Shown: piece after piece, positions 25,297 through 33,564 of the stretch | Position numbering within the stretch: the first letter of the stretch is position 1 | How the letters are laid out: the number at the start of each line of letters is the position of its first letter | Assembly: GCF_900115705.1 (NCBI RefSeq) | Contig: NZ_FOXL01000003.1 | Location: forward strand, 124,001 to 188,000 | Reading direction: 5' to 3' | Length of the DNA stretch: 64,000 nt | Source: Frateuria terrea | GTDB taxonomy: Bacteria > Pseudomonadota > Gammaproteobacteria > Xanthomonadales > Rhodanobacteraceae | Made by a program: the position numbers and the translations under genes | The notes under the pieces: generated by a model | What the model was told of the DNA's origin: nothing | Seen by the model: only the letters and a program-made list of their open reading frames with translations | Database searches by the model: none

Positions 25297-26619
25297 TCAG
25301 GCGCCGCTGCGCTCCAGCCAGCGCCAGCCGTAGTACGCCGGAATGCCACAGGCGATGATGACCAGGCTCATGCCGGCGTCGCCCGGATTGTGGATGGCGG
25401 TGGCGCCGATCACGCACAGCACGGTGACCACGAAGATCATCGGCAGCCACGGATAGAACGGCACGCGGTAGGGCGAGGGCTCGCTGAGATAGCGGCGGTA
25501 CCAGAACAGCGTGGCGATGCTGCAGGCGTGCGCGAGCCACTCGCCGACGGTGGTGTAGTCGAGCAACTGGTTGAAGCTGCCCGACACCGCCAGCACGATC
25601 GCCCACGCACCGAGCGTGGCCAGCGCCACCTGCGGCGCGCGGCTCTGCGGCTCGATGCGGCCTACCGCGGAGAAGAACATGCCGTCGGCGCCCATCGTCT
25701 GCAGTACGCGCGCGCCACCGGCGATGGCGATGTTGCAGTAGCCGAAGGTGGAGCAGGCGATGCCCAGCGCCATCAGCGTGGCACCGCGGTCGCCCAGCAG
25801 ACGGCGCATGAGATCGGCCGCCGGCGCGTGGCTGGCCGCAAGTCCCGCATGGCCCAGGCCGGCCAGGTAGGCGAAGTTGGCCAGCACGTAGGCGATCATC
25901 ACGCCCGCCATGCCCAGCCCCAGCGCGCGCGGCAAGGTGCGTTGCGGATTGCGTACCTCGCCGGCGAGATCGTTGAGATAGTGGAAGCCGCCGTAGGTGA
26001 ACAGCACCGGCAGCAGGGCGCCGAACAGTGCACCGGTCGGCACGTGGCGCGTGGGATCGGCGGCCAGCGTCACGCCCAGGTGGCCGTCGGAGAGCACCAC
26101 GCCCACCGCCACCAGCAACGCGATCGCCACCAGCTTGAGCACGGTGAAGATGTTCTGCACCCAGGCGCCGGCACGGATGCCGAACAGGTTCACGCCGACG
26201 ATGAAGGCGATCGCCGCGGCGGCCACCGGCTTGACGTAAAGCGCCGACAGGCCCAGTGCCGCGCAGAAGTAGTCGGCGAAGGCGGTGGCCACCGCCGCCA
26301 CGCTGCCGGGGTAGTTGATCAGCGCCATGGTCCAGCCGAACAGGAACGCCGGCAGCTGGCCGAACGCCTCGCGCAGGTAGATGTAGCTGCCGCCGGCCTG
26401 CGGCCGCCGCGCGCCCAGTTCCGCGTAGCTCAGCGCCCCGGCCAGCGTGAGCAGGCCGCCGATGGCCCACAGCACAAGGAGCTCCCAGCCCGAACCGGTG
26501 CGCTGGGCCAGCGTGGCCGGCGTGCGGAAGATGCCCGCGCCGATCACACCGCCGATGACGATCATCGCGCCGTCCCAGGTGCCCAGGCGACGCAGGTAGG
26601 TGTTCGATTCGGTGCTCAT
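25297..26619 (-). CDS. APC-superfamily amino acid permease
   Basis: 440 residues, about 12 membrane helices. The first half-helix motif MIVIGGVIGAGIFRTPATLA and ARRPQAGGSYIYLREAFG are characteristic of the LAT/APC group. FTYGGFHYLNDLAGEVRNPQ (helix 6) also fits. The product resembles permeases that exchange or import neutral amino acids; the substrate cannot be read from sequence. I chose 26619 because it gives the usual short N-terminus (MSTESNTYLRRLGTWDG). It stands alone, 58 bases behind the GH50-like gene start. Confidence 0.9.
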   Translation of the reverse strand: MSTESNTYLRRLGTWDGAMIVIGGVIGAGIFRTPATLAQRTGSGWELLVLWAIGGLLTLAGALSYAELGARRPQAGGSYIYLREAFGQLPAFLFGWTMALINYPGSVAAVATAFADYFCAALGLSALYVKPVAAAAIAFIVGVNLFGIRAGAWVQNIFTVLKLVAIALLVAVGVVLSDGHLGVTLAADPTRHVPTGALFGALLPVLFTYGGFHYLNDLAGEVRNPQRTLPRALGLGMAGVMIAYVLANFAYLAGLGHAGLAASHAPAADLMRRLLGDRGATLMALGIACSTFGYCNIAIAGGARVLQTMGADGMFFSAVGRIEPQSRAPQVALATLGAWAIVLAVSGSFNQLLDYTTVGEWLAHACSIATLFWYRRYLSEPSPYRVPFYPWLPMIFVVTVLCVIGATAIHNPGDAGMSLVIIACGIPAYYGWRWLERSGA

Positions 26620-26848
26620 GCGTGGGGCGGGCGTCGTCGGCGGCAGGAGGGACACACGATAGCGTGAGTCGGTGATGGCGTTCAGCACCGCCACCGTGAT
26701 GGACGGATGTTTCTTGCGGGAAAGTGCATGTGCGCAGTCGCAGTCGTGCGGCATTCCGCCTGCAGGAAGGTTGCACGAACCGCTACGCTTGGCGAGATGA
26801 CTCTCCAGCACTCGCGCGCCCACGCGCATCCGGCGTAAGGTCGCGCGG

Positions 26849-27826
26849 ATGTCTGCGCTCTCCCCCTCCCTGTTCGACCCGGCCCGCGCCCCGCGCATGC
26901 GCGCGATCCTGCGTGTCCTTTCCTGGCTCGTTTCCGCGCTGCTGCTCGCACTGGCGGCCTGGCTGCTGCACCGCTACCTGGGGGCGATGCGCTGGCGCGA
27001 CGTGGCCGCGGCACTGCTGCAGTTGCCGCGCACCCACGTCGCCGGCGCCATCGCGGCGACCGCGGTCAGTTTCACCATGCTCGCGGCGTTCGACGTACTG
27101 GCCGCACGCCGCGTGGCGCCCGCGCGGGCACCGCTTGAACTGTCGGCCTTCGCCGGCTTCGCCGCGCACGCACTGTCCAATACGCTGGGCTTCCACGCCG
27201 TCACCGGCGGTGCGGTGCGTTACCGGATCTATGCCACGGCCGGACTCGGGGCGGGCGACATCGCACGCGTGGTCGGCCTGGCCAGTCTCGGCGTCGGGCT
27301 GGGTTATGCCGTGCTGGGTGCGGCCGGCCTGTTGATGGAGCCGGCGATCGCCGTGGGCTGGGGGCGCATCGCAGGCACCGTCATCGTGCTGCTGCTGGCC
27401 GGCCTGGTGCTGTGGCTGGCGCGACCGCGCAGCCTGCGCGTGGGCCGCTGGGCGATCGCCTTGCCGGGCTCGGGTTCGGCGCTCCTGCAGATGCTGCTCG
27501 GCGGCGTGGAAATGAGCGCGGCGATCAGTGCGATGTACCTGTTGCTGCCGCCGCAGGTCGCGCCGCCGCTCGCCGACTTCGTACCGGTCTACCTCGCCGC
27601 GCTGCTGGCCGGGATCGTCAGCCATGCTCCGGGCGGGCTGGGTGTGTTCGAAGCGATCCTGCTCGGCGCCTTTCCTGCCCAGGCGCGCGCGGAGGTGCTG
27701 GCCGGCCTGCTGTGCTACCGGCTGGTCTACAACCTGCTGCCGTTCGGGCTCGCGGCGCTCGGGCTAACCCTGTTCGAGGCACGCCGGCGCCGCCTTGCTC
27801 CCGCCCGGCCGTCCGAGCCGTCCTGA
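26849..27826 (+). CDS. UPF0104/YbhN-type membrane protein (MprF flippase-like domain)
   Basis: 325 residues with about eight membrane helices. It corresponds to the N-terminal flippase half of MprF without the lysyl-transferase domain. Family markers are FAGFAAHALSNTLGFHAVTG, GGAVRYRIYATAGL, GIVSHAPGGLGVFEAILL and YRLVYNLLPFGLAALGL. Stand-alone members are of uncertain function, perhaps lipid or glycan flipping. AAGG precedes the chosen ATG. Divergent from the APC permease, with 229 bases between. Confidence 0.88.
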   Translation: MSALSPSLFDPARAPRMRAILRVLSWLVSALLLALAAWLLHRYLGAMRWRDVAAALLQLPRTHVAGAIAATAVSFTMLAAFDVLAARRVAPARAPLELSAFAGFAAHALSNTLGFHAVTGGAVRYRIYATAGLGAGDIARVVGLASLGVGLGYAVLGAAGLLMEPAIAVGWGRIAGTVIVLLLAGLVLWLARPRSLRVGRWAIALPGSGSALLQMLLGGVEMSAAISAMYLLLPPQVAPPLADFVPVYLAALLAGIVSHAPGGLGVFEAILLGAFPAQARAEVLAGLLCYRLVYNLLPFGLAALGLTLFEARRRRLAPARPSEPS

Positions 27827-27888
27827 CGGCACATGCCGCGCACGGGGCGGGGCCGTATGCTCGCGCGTTTCCAACTCCGGTGCCGACC

Positions 27889-28521
27889 ATGCCCGATGCC
27901 AGCCACCTGCTCGCCTTCGCCCTGATCGCCCTGGGCCTGGTGCTGACGCCCGGCCCGAACATGATCTACCTGGTCTCGCGCTCGATCTCCCAGGGCCGCG
28001 CCGCGGGGCTGGTGTCGCTGGCCGGCGTGGGGCTGGGTTTCATCGTCTACATGCTTTGCGCCGCCTTCGGCATCACAGCGCTGGTCTTCGCGGTGCCTTA
28101 CGCCTATGACGCGCTGCGCATCGGCGGCGCGCTGTATCTGCTGCACCTGGCGTGGCAGGCGCTCAGGCCCGGCGGCCGCTCGCCGTTCCAGGTGCGCGAA
28201 CTGGCGCCGGACCGCCCGCGCCGGCTGTTCGCGATGGGCCTGTTCACCAACCTGCTCAACCCCAAGGCGGCCATGCTCTACCTGTCGCTGCTGCCGCAGT
28301 TCATGGTGCCCGGCCACGGCAGCGTGCTCGGCCAGTCGGTGGTGCTGGGCTTCACGCAGATCGCCATCAGCCTGAGCGTCAACGCACTGATCGTGCTGGC
28401 GGCCGGCACGATTGCGGGCTTCCTGGGTGGCCGGCCGCTGTGGCAGGCGTTGCAGCGCTGGCTGATGGGCACCGTGCTCGCCGCACTCGCCGTGCGCATG
28501 CTGGCGCAGGGCCGCCGCTAG
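27889..28521 (+). CDS. LysE/RhtB-family amino acid exporter
   Basis: 210 residues, six membrane helices. The signature GLVLTPGPNMIYLVSRSISQG at the N-terminus and NLLNPKAAMLYLSLLPQFM in the second half define the RhtB group, which exports homoserine, threonine or other amino acids. Its TAG stop overlaps the TAG of the convergent PCMT fusion gene. Confidence 0.9.
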   Translation: MPDASHLLAFALIALGLVLTPGPNMIYLVSRSISQGRAAGLVSLAGVGLGFIVYMLCAAFGITALVFAVPYAYDALRIGGALYLLHLAWQALRPGGRSPFQVRELAPDRPRRLFAMGLFTNLLNPKAAMLYLSLLPQFMVPGHGSVLGQSVVLGFTQIAISLSVNALIVLAAGTIAGFLGGRPLWQALQRWLMGTVLAALAVRMLAQGRR

Positions 28522-30521
28522 AGGCCGAAGGGCCAGGTCTCGGCCGCGCCGGTACGTGGCTCCTCGCCCAGCGGCTCGACCGCGTGGGTCTGGTCGAACC
28601 AGGTGTAGCCGTCGAACTGGCGCGGCATCGAGCATTCCACGTAGTGGCTCCAGCGCTCGGTGTCGGGCCGGTAGATCACGCCGATGAAGCGCTCCAGCCG
28701 GGCGCTGGCCAGCCTGCCGCACAGCTCGCGGTTGGCACCCTCGCGCAGGTCGAGCAGGCAACGCGGCTGGCCGGCGTCGTGGAACAGGCGCTCGTAACTG
28801 TCCTTGCGCGAGGGCACCACGTCCATCACCTTCATCGGCTCGTCCCAGTCGTCGGCCGCGGCGACCGTGCCGGTGTGCGTACCGAAGCCGAGCAGCGCCG
28901 CATCGCGGCCAAAGCGCTGGCGGCACAGCTGGCCGAGGTTCAATTCCTCGCGCACCTGGCCCATCTCGGTGTGGCGCGCGTCGCCAATGTGCGAGTTGTG
29001 CGCCCACACCACCGCCTTGGACTGCGGACCGGCCGCGTCCAGGAGATGCTCCAGCGTCTCGAACATGTGGCTGTCGCGCAGGTTCCACGACTCGGCCGAA
29101 CCGTAGTACATCGCGCGGTAGTACGCCTCGGCGTTGCTCACCAGGCGCGCGTTCTGCGCCGCGTCCAGGAAATACTCGCCGTCGGCGCGGACGTAGTCGA
29201 TGCGCCGCGCCAGCAGCTCGCGAAGCATCTGCACCACCGCCTTCTCGCAGAACGCATAACCGGCATTCAGTGCCATGCGTCCGTACTGCGCCGGCTCCTT
29301 GCTCCAGGGCATCAGGCAGCCGTAGCGGCGGCGGGCCACCTTGGCCGCTTCCGGATCGACCTTGTCCAGGTAATCGATCACCGCGCGGATCGAGCTGTCC
29401 AGGCTGTACAGGTCCAGCCCGTAGAAGCCGGCCTGCTTCGCCGGCGGCTTGTCCGCGTTGTAGCCGCGCAGCCAGTCGATGAAACGGGCGACGTCGCGAT
29501 TGCGCCACATCCAGGTGGGAAAGCGCTGGAAGATCGGCTCACCGCGTGTCGCCGGACGACCACGCACGTAGCGATTCAGCGCCGCAGCGTCGGGCCAGTC
29601 GGCCTCCACCGCGACGATGGTGAAGCCATGTGCCTCGATCAGCCGGCGGGTGATCGAGGCACGGGCGCGGTAAAACTCGCTGGTGCCGTGGCTGGCCTCG
29701 CCCAGCAGCACCACGCGGGCATCGCCGTAGCGATCGAACAGCCGTCCGAAAGCCGGATCCTCCGGATCCGGCAACGGCTCGGCGGCCGCGCGGATCAGGT
29801 CGGGCAGTCCGTGGCCGTCGGCCGGCGCCCGTGCCGCCACCGGCTCGACCCGCGGCGGGGGCGAGGCCTCCCGCTCGCTCCAGCCGTAGCTGCCGACCAG
29901 CGGGACGAAGCGCACTTCGTCCAGTGCCTCCTCCCGGAAGCGGTCCTCGGTGACACGGGTGACCTTCACCAGGCGTTGCCGGTGCAGCGTCTCGCCCACC
30001 GGCATCACCAGCCGCCCGCCGATGGCCAGCTGCCGCCGCAGTACGTCCGGCACGGCCGGTCCGCCGGCGGCGGCAATGATGGCGTCGAACGGCGCCGCCT
30101 CCGGCCAGCCGCCGCTGCCGTCGCCTACGCGCAGGCGGATGTTGCGATAGCCCAGCGCGTCGAAGCGTTGCTGTGCGAGGTCGGCCAGTTCGGCGTGGCG
30201 CTCGATCGCATGCACGTGGGCCGCGAGCGCCCCCATCACCGCCGCGGCGTAGCCCGAGCCGGCGCCGATCTCCAGCACGCTATCTTCCTGGTGAAGTTCG
30301 GCCGCTTCGAGCATGCGCGCGACAATGAACGGCTGCGAGATGGTCTGTCCGGCTTCGATCGGCAGCGGCGAATCCTCGTAGGCGAACTCGTGCATGCTGC
30401 CGGACACGAAGGCCTCGCGTGGAATCCGCGCCATCGCCTCGAGCACGCGTGCATCTCTGATGCCGCGACCGGCGAGCTGGCGCTCGACCATGCGCTGGCG
30501 TAGCTGGGCGAAATCGGCCAT
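28518..30521 (-). CDS. Fusion: protein-L-isoaspartate methyltransferase + erythromycin-esterase-like domain
   Basis: 667 residues. Residues 1-215 are a full PCMT, which methylates damaged L-isoaspartyl residues, with SAM-binding VLEIGAGSGY (82-91) and QTISQPFIVARML. Residues 240-667 are an EreA-type hydrolase carrying Glu275 and His278 (LLGEASHGTSEFY), Glu306 (AVEADWPD) and the later VWAHNSHIGDARH. In EreA/EreC equivalents of these residues are catalytic. There is no break between the halves, so it is one polypeptide. The second domain need not act on macrolides; chromosomal members are mostly uncharacterised. The start at 30521 is the usual PCMT N-terminus. Confidence 0.93.
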   Translation of the reverse strand: MADFAQLRQRMVERQLAGRGIRDARVLEAMARIPREAFVSGSMHEFAYEDSPLPIEAGQTISQPFIVARMLEAAELHQEDSVLEIGAGSGYAAAVMGALAAHVHAIERHAELADLAQQRFDALGYRNIRLRVGDGSGGWPEAAPFDAIIAAAGGPAVPDVLRRQLAIGGRLVMPVGETLHRQRLVKVTRVTEDRFREEALDEVRFVPLVGSYGWSEREASPPPRVEPVAARAPADGHGLPDLIRAAAEPLPDPEDPAFGRLFDRYGDARVVLLGEASHGTSEFYRARASITRRLIEAHGFTIVAVEADWPDAAALNRYVRGRPATRGEPIFQRFPTWMWRNRDVARFIDWLRGYNADKPPAKQAGFYGLDLYSLDSSIRAVIDYLDKVDPEAAKVARRRYGCLMPWSKEPAQYGRMALNAGYAFCEKAVVQMLRELLARRIDYVRADGEYFLDAAQNARLVSNAEAYYRAMYYGSAESWNLRDSHMFETLEHLLDAAGPQSKAVVWAHNSHIGDARHTEMGQVREELNLGQLCRQRFGRDAALLGFGTHTGTVAAADDWDEPMKVMDVVPSRKDSYERLFHDAGQPRCLLDLREGANRELCGRLASARLERFIGVIYRPDTERWSHYVECSMPRQFDGYTWFDQTHAVEPLGEEPRTGAAETWPFGL

Positions 30522-30660
30522 GGCGGATCACCTCCGGATGCGCCCGGTGGACGCTAGTCCTGCATCTATCAACCAGGCGTCAATCCTGCAGGCGCTTTTT
30601 TTGCCCGCACGGCTGCGGCGGTCGCCTAGAATCCTTCCCACGCACTCCCGGTTCCCTGCC

Positions 30661-31755
30661 GTGTCCCCCACCCCGCGCAAGATCCTGCACATCGACATGG
30701 ACGCGTTCTACGCGTCGGTCGAGCAGCGCGACGACCCTTCGCTGCGCGGCAAGCCGGTGGTGGTGGCGTGGCGCGGGGCGCGCTCGGTGGTGTGCGCGGC
30801 CAGCTACGAGGCACGCGTGTTCGGCGTGCGCTCGGCGATGCCGGCGGTGCGCGCCGAGCGGCTGTGCCCGCAGGCGGTCTTCGTGCCGCCGGACTTCACC
30901 CGCTACAAGGCGGTGTCGCGGCAGGTGCGGGCGATCTTCGCCCGGCATACGGACCTGATCGAGCCGCTGTCGCTGGACGAGGCGTACCTGGACGTAACGG
31001 TGAGCAAGAGTGCCCTGGCCTCGGCCACCGCGACGGCCGAGGCGATCCGCGCGGCGATCCGCGAGGAAACCAACCTGACGGCGTCGGCGGGCGTGGCGCC
31101 CAACAAGTTCCTGGCCAAGATCGCCTCGGACTGGCGCAAGCCCGATGGATTGTTCGTGATCCGCCCACACCAGGTCGAGGCCTTCCTCGCGCCGCTCAAG
31201 GTCGGCCGACTGCCGGGCGTGGGCAAGGTGATGGAGGGCAAGCTCGCGGCGATGGGCGTGGCCACCGCCGCCGACCTGCGCGCGCAGGGCCTGGCCGTGC
31301 TGGAGGAACGCTTCGGCCGCTGGGGCCGGCGACTGCACGAGCTGTCCTGGGGCATCGACGAACATGCCGTGCAGCCGGACCGCCCCACCCTGCAGGTGTC
31401 CTCCGAGGACACCTTCGAACACGACCTCACCCTGGACGAGCTGGAGCCGCACATCCGTCGGCTCGCCGGAAAGACCTGGGCCGGCCACCAGCGCGAAACC
31501 GGGCGCATTGCGCGCACGGTGGTGCTCAAGCTCAAGACCGCCGACTTCCGCACGCTCACGCGCAGCTTCTCGCCACCGACGCTACCCGGCTCGGCCGACG
31601 AACTGGCCGAACTGGCCTGCGCACTGCGCGCCCGGGTGGAACATCCGGCCGGTACCCGCTACCGGCTGGTCGGCGTCGGGCTGGCCGGCTTCGTCGATCG
31701 CGACGATTTTGTGCCCCAGCGCGATCTGTTCGAGACTGTCGCGCCGCCCGACTGA
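30661..31755 (+). CDS. dinB: DNA polymerase IV (Y family)
   Basis: 364 residues. This translesion polymerase carries metal-binding Asp12 (HIDMDAFYASVE) and Asp106/Glu107 (PLSLDEAYLDV), steric-gate region VVCAASYEARVFGVRSAMP, thumb helix-hairpin-helix LPGVGKVMEGKL and little finger SSEDTFEHDLT. It ends with the beta-clamp binding motif QRDLF. The GTG at 30661 is chosen because it gives the standard N-terminus (MSPTPRKILHIDMD); no ATG lies between it and the core. No LexA-like box is obvious. Confidence 0.95.
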   Translation: MSPTPRKILHIDMDAFYASVEQRDDPSLRGKPVVVAWRGARSVVCAASYEARVFGVRSAMPAVRAERLCPQAVFVPPDFTRYKAVSRQVRAIFARHTDLIEPLSLDEAYLDVTVSKSALASATATAEAIRAAIREETNLTASAGVAPNKFLAKIASDWRKPDGLFVIRPHQVEAFLAPLKVGRLPGVGKVMEGKLAAMGVATAADLRAQGLAVLEERFGRWGRRLHELSWGIDEHAVQPDRPTLQVSSEDTFEHDLTLDELEPHIRRLAGKTWAGHQRETGRIARTVVLKLKTADFRTLTRSFSPPTLPGSADELAELACALRARVEHPAGTRYRLVGVGLAGFVDRDDFVPQRDLFETVAPPD

Positions 31756-31777
31756 CCTGCGTTCACAAGGACACCTC

Positions 31778-32449
31778 ATGCATCTGGAACTGCCGAAAGT
31801 CCGGCTGGAATCCGCCCGGGATTTCCTCAAGCACTACCTGATGATCGTGCTCAGCATCCTCACCGCGCTGGGGCTCGAGGCGTGGATCGAGCACGCGCAC
31901 CACCAGCAGGCGGCACGCACGGCCAGCGCACGGATCGAGGCGGAGATCCGCAGCAATCTCGACGAGGTGAACGTCGCGCTCGCGCAGGACGGGCAGCGCG
32001 AGAAGATCCTCGGTGCGTTGCGCGACCGGATGATCGCGGACTTTCGCGAGCACGCGCCGGAAGCGACCATCGCCCAGCACGTGCAGGCGATGACCGCCCA
32101 CGGCTTCAATCTCAACCTGCGCTGGCCCACGCTGCGCCATGAAGCCTGGGACGTGGCCGTGGCGAACCAGTCCGCGAGCTGGATCGAGCACGAGCGCATG
32201 CGCCGTTACTCGGCCGCCTACGCCAGCCAGCGCGACATGGACGCGAATCTGGACACCAACATCGCGGTGGTGATGAACGGCCCGCGCATGCTCGACACCA
32301 TGACCGACCTGCGCGTCGGCGACGTACGGCCACGCGAGCTGCTGTACGTGACGGGGCAGATGGCGGCCATGCTTGAGCAGGCGCAGGGAAACCTGCGCGT
32401 GTTGCAGGGCCATCTGCGCGAAGCACTGGTGGATCAGCCGGGGCAGTGA
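31778..32449 (+). CDS. Membrane-anchored protein of unknown function
   Basis: 223 residues, starting 22 bases after dinB. One N-terminal membrane helix (YLMIVLSILTALGLEAWI) is followed by a long helical, probably periplasmic region with coiled-coil character (ARTASARIEAEIRSNLDEVN). The segment RWPTLRHEAWDVAVANQSASW reads like a small conserved core. Similar anchored proteins are found in Xanthomonadaceae, but I know no function. The spacing behind dinB may mean co-transcription. Confidence 0.75.
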   Translation: MHLELPKVRLESARDFLKHYLMIVLSILTALGLEAWIEHAHHQQAARTASARIEAEIRSNLDEVNVALAQDGQREKILGALRDRMIADFREHAPEATIAQHVQAMTAHGFNLNLRWPTLRHEAWDVAVANQSASWIEHERMRRYSAAYASQRDMDANLDTNIAVVMNGPRMLDTMTDLRVGDVRPRELLYVTGQMAAMLEQAQGNLRVLQGHLREALVDQPGQ

Positions 32450-32512
32450 CCCGACGCGATTGCGCGTTGTGGCTGGCGGATCCCCGGTTCCGGCCGCCGC
32501 CGCCCGTCGCGC

Positions 32513-33313
32513 TCATAGCTCCAGAACGGCGTCCAGTCCGCGGTGCAGGCCGAGCAGCCCGGGCACCTTGCGTATCGCCAGCAACGCGCCGTCCACGTAA
32601 GGCCGTGCGCCGGCGCCGGCGTTGTGGCGGATGCTGAGGGTCTGCTCCGGCATGCCGAAGATCGTCTCCACGCCAAGCACGAAGCCGGGCAGGCGAACGG
32701 CATGGACCTGGCTGCCGGCGATCGTGCCGCCGCGCGTCTCGCGCGTGCCACGGACCTGGTCGAGCGGCACGCCCAGGTGCGGCTGGCGGACCTGGGCCAT
32801 CCGCGCGGCGAGTTCCCGCGCGGTGCCGCTCGGCGCGTCCGGCTTGCCCTCGTAGGCGTAGTCGATGATTTCCCAGTGCGGGATGTAACGGGCGGCCATC
32901 ACCGCGAATTTCTGCAGCAGCACGGCGGTGAGTGCGAAGTTGCCACAGGCGAGCACGCCGCGCCCGCGGCCCCGGGCGGCCGCGTCGAGTTGCGCATAGT
33001 CCGCATCGGTGAGGCCGGACGTGCCGACGACGACGTGGGCACCGTGCGCCAGCGCGGCGAGCACGTTCGCCTTGGCCGTGTCCGGATGGGTGTATTCGAC
33101 GAACACGTCGCAGGGTTGCGAGAGCGCTTCGGCCGCAGTGGCGAAGACCGGCGCGTCCAGCCGCGGCTCGTCCAGCACCGCGGCGAGGTTGCGCCCGGCG
33201 TGGCTGCGCGAGACGGCAGCCACGAGTTGCAGGTCGCCCGCATCCGCCAGGCCGCGGGCAAGTTCGGCACCGGCCCAGCCGGTCGCACCGGCAAGACACA
33301 CCTTCAGGGACAT
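32513..33313 (-). CDS. DapB-like dihydrodipicolinate reductase family protein, divergent
   Basis: 266 residues, the usual DapB size and fold: Rossmann start VCLAGATGWAGAELARGL, then a C-terminal domain with KPDAPSGTARELAARMAQV. Lys and the PDAPSGTA loop that bind the substrate carboxylates are kept. The catalytic His of E. coli DapB (His159 in EAHHRHK) is not: here the stretch reads DYAYEGK. The NAD(P) motif is also altered (GWAG for GRMG). It may be a working variant or a paralogue with another substrate. GGAGG before 33313 fixes the start. Confidence 0.7.
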   Translation of the reverse strand: MSLKVCLAGATGWAGAELARGLADAGDLQLVAAVSRSHAGRNLAAVLDEPRLDAPVFATAAEALSQPCDVFVEYTHPDTAKANVLAALAHGAHVVVGTSGLTDADYAQLDAAARGRGRGVLACGNFALTAVLLQKFAVMAARYIPHWEIIDYAYEGKPDAPSGTARELAARMAQVRQPHLGVPLDQVRGTRETRGGTIAGSQVHAVRLPGFVLGVETIFGMPEQTLSIRHNAGAGARPYVDGALLAIRKVPGLLGLHRGLDAVLEL

Positions 33314-33518
33314 CGCTGCCTCCATTGCCAGGGATTGAGCCGCGCTCACGGGCGCAGCCGGGCAAGCGAAGCCCAACCGCCTGCCTGCGTCAAGCGGCAC
33401 CGGGGAGTACCGACCCTGCGGCTCAGGCATTAGCCGATGCCGTGCCCGGGGCCGGACATCGCCATGGCTGTGGCGAGCCCGGCATGCGCGCCAGCCGCCC
33501 ATGGCAGTGTCGCCGCTT

Positions 33519-33547
33519 ACAAAAAAACCCGGCCGAAGCCGGGTTTT
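33519..33547 (-). terminator. Intrinsic terminator of the aceF-lpdA operon
   Basis: On the minus strand AACCCGGC (33545-33538) and GCCGGGTT (33533-33526) form an eight-pair stem with a TTCG tetraloop, followed by a T run (the A's at 33521-33527). It lies 20 bases after the lpdA stop codon. Confidence 0.92.
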
Positions 33548-33564
33548 CAGTCGGGCGACGAGAT

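Noticed and set aside
28152-30503. 783-codon open frame opposite the PCMT fusion
   Set aside because: No domain, and it overlaps the real LysE exporter frame.
30394-30660. 89-codon N-terminal extension of DNA polymerase IV
   Set aside because: Polymerase IV starts directly before HIDMDAFYASVE; the extension overlaps the start of the divergent PCMT fusion gene.
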